Positions 46,560 to 56,443 of a DNA stretch of 64,000 bases are shown here, piece by piece. Both the position numbers and the translations under genes were made by a program. Each line of letters starts with the position of its first letter. The stretch's first letter is position 1. The notes beneath the pieces were generated by a model. The model saw nothing but the letters and a program-made list of their open reading frames with translations, ran no database searches and was not told the origin of the DNA. Source of the DNA: Diabrotica undecimpunctata. Its lineage: Eukaryota; Arthropoda; Insecta; Coleoptera; Chrysomelidae. The stretch is taken from contig NC_092808.1 in the NCBI RefSeq assembly GCF_040954645.1, positions 114,306,049 through 114,370,048 on the forward strand. The letters run 5' to 3'.

Positions 46560-48112
46560 GAGCTTCTCAAGACAGATGGAACACGACTTATACGGAACAC
46601 AAAAAGAAATATAAAGAATGATCAGAGATCAAAGAAAAGAAACGAACTAGTAAAAACAAAACACATTCAGAAAAAAACATGGGTAGACTACTTTCGATCC
46701 CTATTTGCTAAACGTGACGATAATGAACCACCAACACCAGAGGTGAAGACAAACGAAGAAATAAATATTGAGGAGGAAGAGATAAAGGAAGCATTAAGGA
46801 AATTAAAGAATAGAAAATCACATCATCATCATAAGAGGACAGAATACCGAAGGAACTCCTAAAGTACGGAGGACCAGATCTAACCAAACAACTATTAAAA
46901 CTAATCCAAAAAATAATAGAAGAAAACAGAATCCCTCAAGAATGGAGATCAAGCATCTATATACCTCTCTTCAAAAAGGGAAACCAATAGGACCCGAAAA
47001 ATTAAAGAGGGATTAATTTATTAAACACAACACTAAAATTAACAACCACAGTGGTAACAAATAAACTGAATGACACTAGCAGAAGGACAACAAGGTTTCA
47101 GGTCGGGAAGATCATGCACCGACGCTATATTTATAATGAGGCAAGTGCAAAAGAAATCATTAGAATACAACAAACCGGCATATCTATGTTTCGTAGACCT
47201 TAAGAAGGCATTTGACCGGGTCAAATGAAAGGACGTTATCCACTTATTATACGCAAGAGAGATATCTCTAGGCATAATCAAAACGATCGAAAATATTTAA
47301 CAACACAACACAATAAAAATAAAAGTGAAAGAAGAACTAACCGACCCTATTGAAACGGCAATGGGATAACACAGGGAGATTTCTTGAGTCCTCTATTTTC
47401 AACCTGATTATGGATAAAATAATGGAAAGTTTAAAATAATCTGCTATGCAGACGACGCAATACTCTCTCAAAGTGAAGACGATTTATAACGTATGTTGCA
47501 ATAATGTAATATAACCGCCAGAAAATATAACATGTTAATTTCCCCAAAAAAAGACAAAATGCATGGTTACAACAGCGAAATTTACTAAGAAGTAAATTGG
47601 AGCTGGAAGGTCAGATAATAGAAAAAGTGATGGAATTTAAATATCTAGGCATCACATTATCTAGCTACGGAAAGCTCGAAACTGAAGTGGAAGATCAAGT
47701 GAATAAAGCAAACAGAGCCGTAGTCTGCCTGAATGAAACAGTATGGAGAAATAAAAATATTGGGAAAAAAATGAAAGGCAGAATTTACAAAACAGTCATC
47801 AGACCAATAATGACATACGCGGCAGAAACACAACCTGACACATAGAGGATAAAAAGGGTGTTAGAAACAGCAGAGATGAAAACACTGAGAAAAATTTATG
47901 GCAAGGCACTATGGGACAGAGCTAGAAATACAGATATACGATGTAGATGCAAGGTGAAATCAAATAGAGTAGTAAAGACGGCAAGAAACGGTTTTCCAAT
48001 AGGAAGACGACCACGAAAACTACAAATTACTGGAGGCACATTGAAAAACACACAAAGTCATGTCTACATAAAAAGAAGAAGAAGAAGAAAATTAATCTGC
48101 TCTCAAATTTGA
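46560..48112 (+). pseudogene. RTE-like non-LTR retrotransposon relic
   Basis: Order on the plus strand: KTWVDYFRSLFAKRDDNEPP, EIKEALRKLKNRKS, LLKYGGPDLTKQLLKLIQKI, RSSIYIPLFKKGNQ, GFRSGRSCTDAIFIMRQVQ, LCFVDLKKAFDRVK, a damaged GDSLSPL region, CYADDAILSQSEDDL, MEFKYLGITLSSYGKLETEV, VIRPIMTYAAET, LETAEMKTLRKIYGKALWDR and GFPIGRRPRKL. It ends with an (AAG)n tail at about 48073-48090. More than ten lesions. Same family as 22.7-24.3 kb. Confidence 0.85.
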
Positions 48113-48867
48113 TTTTGGCTTCAATTGATGCCACACTTAGACTAGCCCATATATTTCATATATTCATTTCCATAGCCCATTCATTTTTATATATTTTTAA
48201 TTTTATCCTTTTTTCATCCTCTTTGTTTAAAACGTATCCTGTTTTTTATACGCTTTATCGTTAATGTTTACTACAGCTACTTTTTGCCACCATTTACAGA
48301 TTTCTTTTTTCATTTATTTTTTTTTAAGCATTTAAATTTAAATATATCTAACAATACTAGCTATTTTTCTCTATTTATTTATTTATTTAGCGTATGGCAT
48401 ACATGGACAATATGATTATAATGATTATAACATAGTGTAAAAACAAATATACATCAATTCAGATTAACAATTAGTTTAATTTAATAAAATATTACAGCAG
48501 AGACAGTAACTAGTGTTATTCACAACTATGGTTTTATGTTGAGATTAAGTGCCATCCTTGGCATGGAAGAAGTTGACCATATTACCAGAGTATGCCGCCA
48601 GGGGACATTCCATCACAATGTGCTTATTGATTTAGCGAGGTTCTACGCTTACGCACTCATTTAATTGTGTCTGGCTTAGTTCCTTCTGGCTTGGCATATA
48701 AATTGGACCAAAACCAATACACAATACAATTTAATTTTTCTGAGTTAGAATAAATTTAACTTATAAATTAAGCGGATACAATTATTAAGCTTATGTGTTA
48801 CTAGGTGATTTCGATAATTAATCAACAATATCTAATACGTTTATTAACAACAGTAATAATTACTTAC
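48113..48867 (-). other. Intron with a weak non-LTR C-terminal trace
   Basis: Around 48540-48720 the minus strand gives INKHIVMECPLAAYSG, similar to the H-----CP motif near the C-terminus of several non-LTR ORF2 proteins. The rest is AT-rich and unassigned. Confidence 0.35.
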
Positions 48868-49246
48868 TTTAATGCACGATTGCAAAAACGAAGTTTGAAG
48901 ATTCCAATTTTGTAATTCCCAAAATTTGTTAAAAATATTAACTCTGTCATTTTCGGAAAAGTCGTTGCATTTATACCTACAGGAATGGGGATAAGGTCGC
49001 ACTTGCTTAGCTGCGTGAGCTTCCCATTTTTGTCCTACGTACTCTAGACCACTATTCCTTTTTTCTTTGCTTGCAAACGTTTCCATTTTTCTGGATTTAT
49101 CTTTCTTTTTTTAGGCTTCGTGGTTCCTTCCAAAACGCAAGAATGGTCGGAAATCTCGCCAATACCATTTGAATATGTGTCGTCATCATCAGAGCTGTGT
49201 GGTACAAAATTCTTGTCACGATCTGACTCATACTGATCTTCATCAC
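48868..49246 (-). pseudogene. Exon 2 of a transposon-type gene with cysteine/histidine block
   Basis: On the minus strand, acceptor tttttacag precedes 49246 and the exon ends at 48868 before gtaagt. It encodes an acidic stretch (SDRDKNFVPHSSDDDDTYSN), a basic KKRKINPEKWKRLQAKK, then after a one-base shift in an A6 run (49059-49064) NSGLEYVGQKWEAHAAKQVR, YKCNDFSENDRVNIFNKFWE and LQTSFLQSCIK. This N-terminal layout (acidic, RK-P-KW, G--Y, C-C, FW-L) is one I associate with a multi-exon insect repeat protein family of unknown function. Downstream exons were not found; the interval holds the RTE relic. Confidence 0.6.
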
Positions 49247-49610
49247 CTGTAAAAATGAATAGAAATACAAACTTAAAAATAATGACTTCGCTTAAGATAA
49301 ACCCAGACTTTAATATTTTCAAGCAAAATACTTAAGTGCCGAGTGATTATTAATATTAAAAATTGCAAAATCTATCAACTTCTTCCATTATTTTAGTTTA
49401 AATAAATTCATGTATATAAGCTAAACCACTGAGGAAAAAAGTAAAACATATTACTAACAATATTGCAATAAAAACGAGAAATATTGGCTCTGTAAAAATC
49501 TTAACCTAAGTTTTTTATATTACCCAAAAATAAACCAAATTAAAATTTAATAAACCAAACTAAAGATAACTAGGTACATTAAAAAAAATAATCAAAATGT
49601 TTTTACTTAC

Positions 49611-49641
49611 TTGGTATATTTTGTGGTATTATTTCACTCAT
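49611..49641 (-). pseudogene. Exon 1 (start codon exon) of the same minus-strand gene
   Basis: ATG at 49641 begins MSEIIPQNIP, followed by a GTAAGT donor (49610-49605). The split codon (A plus GT) is completed at 49246 to give Ser, so the two exons join in frame. The start is chosen because it is the only ATG before a donor in the right phase. Whether it is transcribed is unknown. Confidence 0.55.
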
Positions 49642-49967
49642 TTTGAATACTTTTTTAACACCTCGATTTGCAAAGGTGCTAAACGATTAACTCAAAACAA
49701 TATCCAACACCTTAAAGGCAAAGGGATACAAGTGTAGTTATACCTGTTTGCCGCAAACTGTTTTAAAATATTTCGTAAGTAGTCAAACTAGAACCAGCGA
49801 TATGTCGCCACCAGCAGTTTAATTCACCTGTATCTCTTTGGCAGTAAATTTTTAGTAGGTACTATCTAGTATTATTTTCTGTGCTTAACTGATTTTACAA
49901 TATTTTGTCACTTGTACCCCTTAGCATCTAATCCCCTGAATTATAAAATAAACAAAAACAAAAGGAA

Positions 49968-51243
49968 ATGTCTGGCGCAAATTAATTGTACCAAATATTT
50001 ATTCAGCGTTACTACTGTGTGGAATCACCCTTGCGTTTTAATGAATTCTTTTTGACATAGTGCCTACTAATGTTTGATCCAATTGAAACTTATTTCAAAT
50101 GTCCTTAACTTTAATTCAAGAATTTTGCAAACTTTTGTAGTTGGAAGTACTTTTTTCTTATGATGCCAAAGAATCTCGATAGGGGATAAATAAGGACTGC
50201 TTGAAGCACATTTTAAAACAGTAATATTCAGTTCGTGCAACCATGATGTTTCGGATTTCGCTATATGGGAGGCTGCGCTATCTTGTTGAAATATAATTGT
50301 CCCATCTGGCAGTCAGCAATTTTTTCGCGCTGCTGCAGACAAGATAAAGATTGTCATGATGATCGCCGCGATTCGTCACGGATAGGCACACCAAGAAAAA
50401 GATCTGGCATTTGAATTTGATTAATGGAAGGCAATAATTATTCTTGTAAAATAGCTTGAATTTTCTTGAGTCAATCCTTGTGATATTCTTCCCGTGGCAA
50501 CAGAATAACTTTACCTCGTGTATCGCTAACACAGACCTCAAACTTAGATTCATCTGTCCAAATAACTGAATCTCATTGACATTGAATTCAGTATCGGTGT
50601 TCTTTTGTCGATAAAAATCGTTTTTTTTTTATTTTTTTGTAAGAAGTGATTTTTCCTTTGCCTAAAGTGAGAAGTTTAAATATTTAAGATGAGCTAAGCG
50701 TCCCTTGTAAAAACACACCTTGTGAAATCCATATTCCATTTTTCCGGTATCCTCAAACAAGTGTCTTTTAAAATTGATCTACCAACAGCATGTGTCCATC
50801 TTACAGCAGTCAATTCTCCCGAAGAAGGTCGGCGATCTTGTTTGACAAGTGTCCAAAGAGCACGCTCATCTCTTTTGGTAATCTTTAAAATACGATCAAT
50901 TTTAAATTTTGTTTCAACATTTCCCGTTTTTTTTTTAATTGTAAAATTCTATTTCTCACACTTCCTTGAGTATCACTTAAATTTTGAGCACTTTTATGTC
51001 CAGAAAGTCCTTTATTATGGACCGCAACAATGACCTATTGTAAATTCGTAAATCGTTAGATAAACACTTTCCGCGAACGATTTAGATAAGTAATTAAATT
51101 AAATTCCTCAACTAACGTCATGAATTGTGTCTTCAGCGAACACTTGATAATATAATTTCCAGAAAAAATGATACAAGAGATTTTATTATTTATAATAAAT
51201 AAATATTTATCACTGATTGGGCGATGGTCCAATTAATTTGCGT
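49968..51243 (-). pseudogene. Tc1-like DNA transposon with inverted ends
   Basis: The ends tgtctggcgcaaattaattg (about 49970) and the reverse complement of caattaatttgcgtcagata (about 51222-51241) match with one or two differences. On the minus strand the N-terminus gives ITKRDERALWTLVKQDRRPS (about 50820-50885) and IPEKWNMDFTRCVF. The catalytic part gives DESKFEVCVSDTRGKVILL (about 50500-50555). The D-E/D end gives DSAASHIAKSETSWL-like residues near 50250-50310 in shifted frames. Stops and frameshifts throughout; inactive. No intact TA duplication could be confirmed. Confidence 0.78.
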
Positions 51244-51949
51244 CAGATACCTATTACTTTTCTTTTTGTTTATATTATATTTATTATACTTAATAAGAGT
51301 ATTAGATATTGTTGATTAACTGGCAATGTTGATTAACATAGACGTAGGGCTGTGGCTTCCCAACATTCCTTCAATTTTGCGTGGATGCTTAAACATTCCT
51401 CGTGTAGTTAGCTTGCCATGGCCATCTAGATTTCTTCCTCTTTAGTGCGATATCTGGGATATCTATATGTATCGGTAGTTAGGAAGTCTCAATCTTAATA
51501 GATACTATGTGTATCGATAGTTGGCAATTATCTTTCTGTATTAGGAGGCTAGCTTTTCTGCGGATGTAAGGAGGTACAATATAATGGAGGGCAGTGTTTA
51601 CCCAGGGCTGCCAGATTTAGTCAGCATGTTGCTTTCTTCTACTGTGTTAGTGGCAGGCGGCTAGTGCTAGGACATCAATCAGCATATGCATATTTCTTTG
51701 TCAGTATTTGAGAGATGTCTATAGATCCTTAAGGCAGTCCATTTTGAAATTTTTCTCTAAATTGTATTGGGACTCTCTTTCATCTTTCATCTTTCTTTCA
51801 TTTTTCGCCTGTTTAAACCTTTTTTTATTGAGATTAAACCACATTAAAGATTTTTTTTATTTCACTACATCATTATATTTATTTTCCTTTGATCTTTTTC
51901 CTACTGGTGTTTGTCTGTAGTATATGTTGCATTTATTGATTTTAAAATA
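51244..51949. other. Intron, unassigned
   Basis: Slightly GC-richer stretch at 51340-51640 with two similar atatgtatcggtagtt / atgtgtatcgatagtt pieces; no domain recognised. Confidence 0.35.
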
Positions 51950-52500
51950 ATCTTCGGACCGAGTCGATAGTCATAAACTATTTGAACTTATTGAAAAAAG
52001 AAGATACCCAATACACTTAATCAAAGCAGTCAAAAGTATGAACATAAATACATATACTAGTAAAATGAAACAAAACGAATAAAAACACACCAAGTACAAA
52101 AGTGTGGTTGTGATATATCGCCGATGCTTTACTTTTCTTTTCAGGTATATAGGTAACTCACTTTTAAAAGTTTCTCCGTTTTCCATACGCTGCCCATCCA
52201 AGACCGACTCCTTCCTTAAGTTCATAGATCTGATTATCCCTCCGAATACTAATTTCGTGTCTGAAGTATTTATATTTATCTACGAGTTCTCCAGTCCACG
52301 GATACTTATGTTCTGGTTGGGTATCAAATTTGTCATTATTTTTGTTTTCGAGATGTTTATGTTTAAACCTACATTTTCTGTAGCCACAACGAGTTCCTAT
52401 ACTATATATCTTAAAATTCATAGATATTCAGATACATTTTGCCGAATATCGTCGGCGAAATGTAAATTGTTTAGATATTCTTAATATATTTCAATTCTCT
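51950..52500 (-). pseudogene. Non-LTR RT fragment with FADD motif
   Basis: Minus strand: HFADDIR at about 52444-52464, then CGYRKCRFKHKHLENKNND in a shifted frame of the primer-grip region, KYFRHEISIRRDNQIYELKE, GLGWAAYGKRRN, and ELPIYLKRKV, as in the Y-like family (FRKLSWILKNRKIP region). No termini found. Confidence 0.65.
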
Positions 52501-53187
52501 TTATCTGCTAAACGGGTAGATACTCCTTTGCGATCCCGGCAGAGAACAGATCTACTTCAGGAATAACAAACCTGCCCACGCGAACTCATGGTTTTCCCCC
52601 AAAATACTTTCTCCCTAGGGGAACCATGTTACGACCGATAACATTCCCATATACGCCTTTGTTCCCTACACATCCTTCTTAAGAGAAATGTGGAGAAACC
52701 CAGATGTAAAAAATCAGTAAGTTTAAGGTGGTAGCTATCGTGCTAAGAACTGAATGGTCGCATGACAAGTGGCCACTAATGATGCTCTTGGGATACTAGG
52801 CGAAAAACTAGTAAATATTAGCTTTATTTCTATACGCTGGGCTCTACAAGAATCGACCAACTTTACCCAGCTAATCGTGGGAATAAATATGAATGCTCAC
52901 CAACACGCAAGACCAGCACGATGTTTAAATGCCAAAATCCCGAGCTTGGCAGAGTGTTACACAAGTTTCGAGAAATATAAATATAACATAAAGATATGGA
53001 ACACTATACTTTGCTGTTTATCATTAGTTCTTCTGAAAGGTTACTTGAACTATAAAAGTTACATATTATAACTATTAGGGTTCAATCTGGTATACTATAA
53101 ATTATGCCAATATTATCTATGCATATTTTGAAAAATTATATAAATTGTACCTTCATGCCGATACAAGGAGTGTAGTTACATAGGTGT
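52501..53187 (+). other. Intron with possible R1-type endonuclease scrap
   Basis: A short plus-strand piece, LQESTNFTQLIVGINMNAHQ (about 52840-52910), resembles the LIVGCDANAHH block of R1/I endonucleases. Too short to be firm. Confidence 0.35.
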
Positions 53188-54322
53188 ATACTGCCCTACA
53201 AAGAAAGAACCCCGTATCTCCAAAATTTGAAAAATTGGGATATTTGCACCATATGAATAATTATGATTTATATAACATATTCACATAGAGAAAAACCCGT
53301 ATTTTACATTTCTAAATATTTTATAAAAGAATATAGTTTCCCCGTAAACGCCAAAAATGACTATTATGCTTAGTATAAACCTGGAATTTAACGCTTCATA
53401 GTAAAAACCTGGTATATGCTCAGCAGATACGGGTTTTTAACGTAGGATAAAACAATATGCGAGGTTTTTTCTAAGAAATAGAGCAACGCCGCTAATAGTT
53501 TCCACCACCAAGTGGAACTATCGTTAAAGAAAAAGAAGAAAGTTTATGATTATCATGATTTCGTGTACGAACGTGTAATTTGAATCGTGTGGTGGTGAAA
53601 CAAATGGGAGTTTCCGATTTTCTTATCTGGAAAGACTTATCATAACAGTCAAAATTAAAGAAAACAAAGTCACGTATTTACCTATCACATACTGTTAAAG
53701 TAATTGTGAAGAAAGATAGTAAGATTTTACACGTTAAGATTGATGATAGCGAGAAGTTGATAGAGATGGACTTTTTGCAGCTCAGAGTGTTAAAATCTGG
53801 GATAAAAGACCCCACACCTGTGACGAAACCTTCTGGGATTACTAAGAAGAGAAAAAAACAAATATTTAAAAACTTAGGTCAAATTATACCGGCGAATCAA
53901 TTTTGGGAAGAATTGCCAACTTACGATTAATAATAATTTTCATTTTGTATTTTTAAATAAACGTTTTTCGTAAATACTTATGTTTTATTCAACAAATGTT
54001 CATAAAAAACATTATTAAAATATTTAAATGTTTTGTCTTTCGAGGCAGTTATATAAATTTTATAATAATTACATAGTTAAAACCAAGCTTAAGACAAATT
54101 TGGATAATACGTGGTTTTAGCTACTTGACATAATTCTTTGCTTTGTTAGCCCGTATGTCGCATAACTAATGTCCATATGGTAATTTTGCAATTTTTTCTT
54201 TTGAAAAAAGTTAACTACGATGCTACAAACTTTACCCTAAATGATTTTATGTTATTATTGTACCAAAAGCACAAGGGATTGAACAAAAAAACGGGGGTCT
54301 TTCTTAATAGGGCAGTATACTA
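53186..54322 (+). mobile_element. 1.13-kb DNA element with inverted ends TACTGCCCTA
   Basis: The left end tatactgccctacaaagaaa (53187-53206) is repeated in inverted form at the right (tttcttaatagggcagtata, about 54300-54319), and the similarity continues through the CCCCGT block. Both ends are bordered by TA. A plus-strand frame (see 53541-53930) ends inside it. The transposition type is not assigned. Confidence 0.75.
53541..53930 (+). pseudogene. C-terminal piece of an insect repeat-encoded protein
   Basis: Frames before 53700 give YDYHDFVYERV and VKIKENKVTYLPITYC with stops. The last 74 codons are open: KILHVKIDDSEKLIEMDFLQ, then KKRKKQIFKNLGQIIPANQF and WEELPTYD. A C-terminus ending in an FW-LP motif after a basic helix is how I remember members of the same uncharacterised family as the minus-strand gene at 48.87-49.64 kb. 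That link is from memory of pattern only. Confidence 0.5.
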
Positions 54323-54498
54323 AACGCTCTATTATGTTAGGCTGTTGTCTGAGGGTCATTAGCCTTATTTCACATTGAAAATTGCCGAATGTTTCTTGAG
54401 GAGAAAGTTAGGAAACTATCAGAAATATAATTTACTATTTTTGTTGAGAATACGCCACAATTTTACTTTGAAATTAAGTTTATGCGACGTTTGGATTT

Positions 54499-54800
54499 CC
54501 CATACCTATCACCATTCCTATTCCCATTTTAATTCTCATTTTCATTTCTGTTCTCATTCCCATTTCCATTACTATTCCCATTCTTGTTCCGATTCCTATT
54601 ACCAGTCTTATTCCCCTTTCTATTCCTATTGTTATTCCTATTCATATTCCTATTCCCATTCTTATTACTATTCCTATTTCTATTCCTATTCCTATATTCG
54701 TATACCTATTCCTATTCCTATCGCTATTCCTATTCCTATTTCTATTCCTATTCATATTCCTATTTCTATAGCTATTCCTGCTCCTATTTCTATTTAATCA
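54499..54800. repeat. Imperfect (TATTCC)n hexanucleotide array
   Basis: About 300 bp of ctattcctattcc-type units with many substitutions. It yields two apparent open frames rich in Ser/Tyr or Phe/Leu that are artefacts of the repeat. Confidence 0.9.
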
Positions 54801-55540
54801 TATTTCTAAGCATTTCTTTAGCATTTAAGTAACTTTTACGGAAACCTGACGATGAACAGCACAGTTAAGTGTGACCGAAACCGGTCGTCCAAAGTACAAT
54901 TAACTGATTGTGAGTAAGTCTATATAGAAGGAAGAAATATTTATTATTTTAACCTTATTGAAATGGACTCACATGTGCGACCGATTTATCATAAAAACAC
55001 CTTGATTACAAATTCGAAGTTTGAATATATATTATGCAGAACAATTTACAGAACAAATTTAAACAATACCAGAAATAATACAATGAAAAATTTTTATAAG
55101 ACAATGGCCAGATATAATCTCTTAAAAAATAGATATATAAAATATAGATATGAAAGCTAAAGACGCAAAGAGTTAAACCTAGAATCCAAGCTAGCAAAAT
55201 CAGGTGTCTAAGAAGAGGAAAAGGCATTATGAGACTTGATGATGAGGAATTTAGACCTAAGACAAAAACTGAACTCGTACGAGAGCAATGAGAAAATTAA
55301 TTATTACAGACAAAAATGAAAACAACATATAAATAGAATGGATGTAAATCAACTATCTAAATAAATATCAAATACCCACCCGAAAGACAGAAGTACACAA
55401 AGCTTCTTAAAAAGATAGAGCAAAGTTTAATGTAGAATAACCAGTAAATACTTAATTTGAATCTTTGAAGTCTTTGTTAATCTTCTTATCAAGAAGATTA
55501 ATTTTGATGGACTCGGTTTTTTATGTTAATGAAGAATCCA
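54801..55540. other. Intron; degenerate hammerhead-like motif at 54845-54890
   Basis: cctgacgatgaac, about 24 bases, then ccgaaaccggtcgtcc. It has the order of a hammerhead core but mismatched bases. The remainder is unassigned. Confidence 0.4.
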
Positions 55541-55650
55541 TATTGTTCTCTGCATTAAGTAGCTTCCAGTACGATTTCCTCGGAGTAAGCGTTAAATAAT
55601 AAAAATAAAGATATACGCCATTTTCTGACGCCCTTCCATATTACTTTTTC
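55541..55650 (-). pseudogene. Tiny non-LTR RT fragment
   Basis: Minus strand GVRKWRISLFLLFNAYSEEI then VLEAT, a relic of the GVRQGC-LSP-LFN-Y motif. About 100 bp only. Confidence 0.6.
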
Positions 55651-55770
55651 GGATATTTCCCACCCAATGCATGGAATGTTATAAATAGTATAAATGGTCA
55701 TATAAATAGAATATAATATTCTTGAAATATTACACAACTGGTTTAACTGTATGTATATTCTTTATTTTAG

Positions 55771-55994
55771 GACCCGCACTACCTCCACCACCGCCTCCAC
55801 CGCCCATAATACCACCACCTCCGTGTATACCACCTCCCGCTCCCGTTCCCCCACCTCATCAATTAAAAACCAAAACTCCAGCTGCCTCACAAACTGAAAC
55901 TGATGCTGTGATAAAAAAATTACCCCAACAAGAAATACCCGCACCAAAAACTAAGATGAAGACCATTAATTGGAACAAGATACCAAACAATAAA
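55771..55994 (+). CDS. form3: Inverted formin (INF2/form3) exon, FH1 and start of FH2
   Basis: Acceptor ttctttattttag ends at 55770; donor gtaagt starts at 55995. Two bases complete the Gly left at 46285, then 74 codons. These begin with the polyproline tract PALPPPPPPPPIIPPPPCIP, continue with PAPVPPPHQLK and a polar linker (ASQTETDAVIKKLPQQ), and end KTKMKTINWNKIPNNK. The last 12 residues are the N-terminal signature of FH2 (INF2: RMKKLNWQKLPSN), where the dimeric actin-binding lasso begins. It ends in phase 0. The remaining FH2 exons lie beyond the window. Confidence 0.94.
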
Positions 55995-56443
55995 GTAAGT
56001 TCTACTTAATAAAAATAAAATAAAATCCCCATTTTCAAATTTTACTGTTATTGCTTTTCTGATTCTTAGATTTTAAATTAAAACAGAGAAAAGCTTAGAC
56101 TAAAGTGATCTCTAAAATTAAATGTACAAAGTAAACTTTTCAAATGCTGAGATGGAAATCCTAACCGACCTAGTACGAGTAGCAGAACTCATAAAAGACA
56201 AATTTATGTTTACTATGCAGCTAAGTCGGAACCGGCCAATTTTACATAGGTTGTAATGAGCTAACGTGCACGTGGCCTTTGTAGCCAGCCACATTTCCTC
56301 GATACGACCAGTTTCCGGCCAGTCAGTCGTTGCGATCAAAGTTATGTGTACTCTTATGGAACAAAGCACACGACGGCCAGCCAGAATGCGACCGGACAAT
56401 ATATGTGTATTGTATGTATGTATGTACAGCGTTAACAGGCCTT

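Noticed and set aside
54375..54832. Ser/Tyr-rich and Phe/Leu-rich open frames
   Set aside because: Both come from the TATTCC hexanucleotide array.
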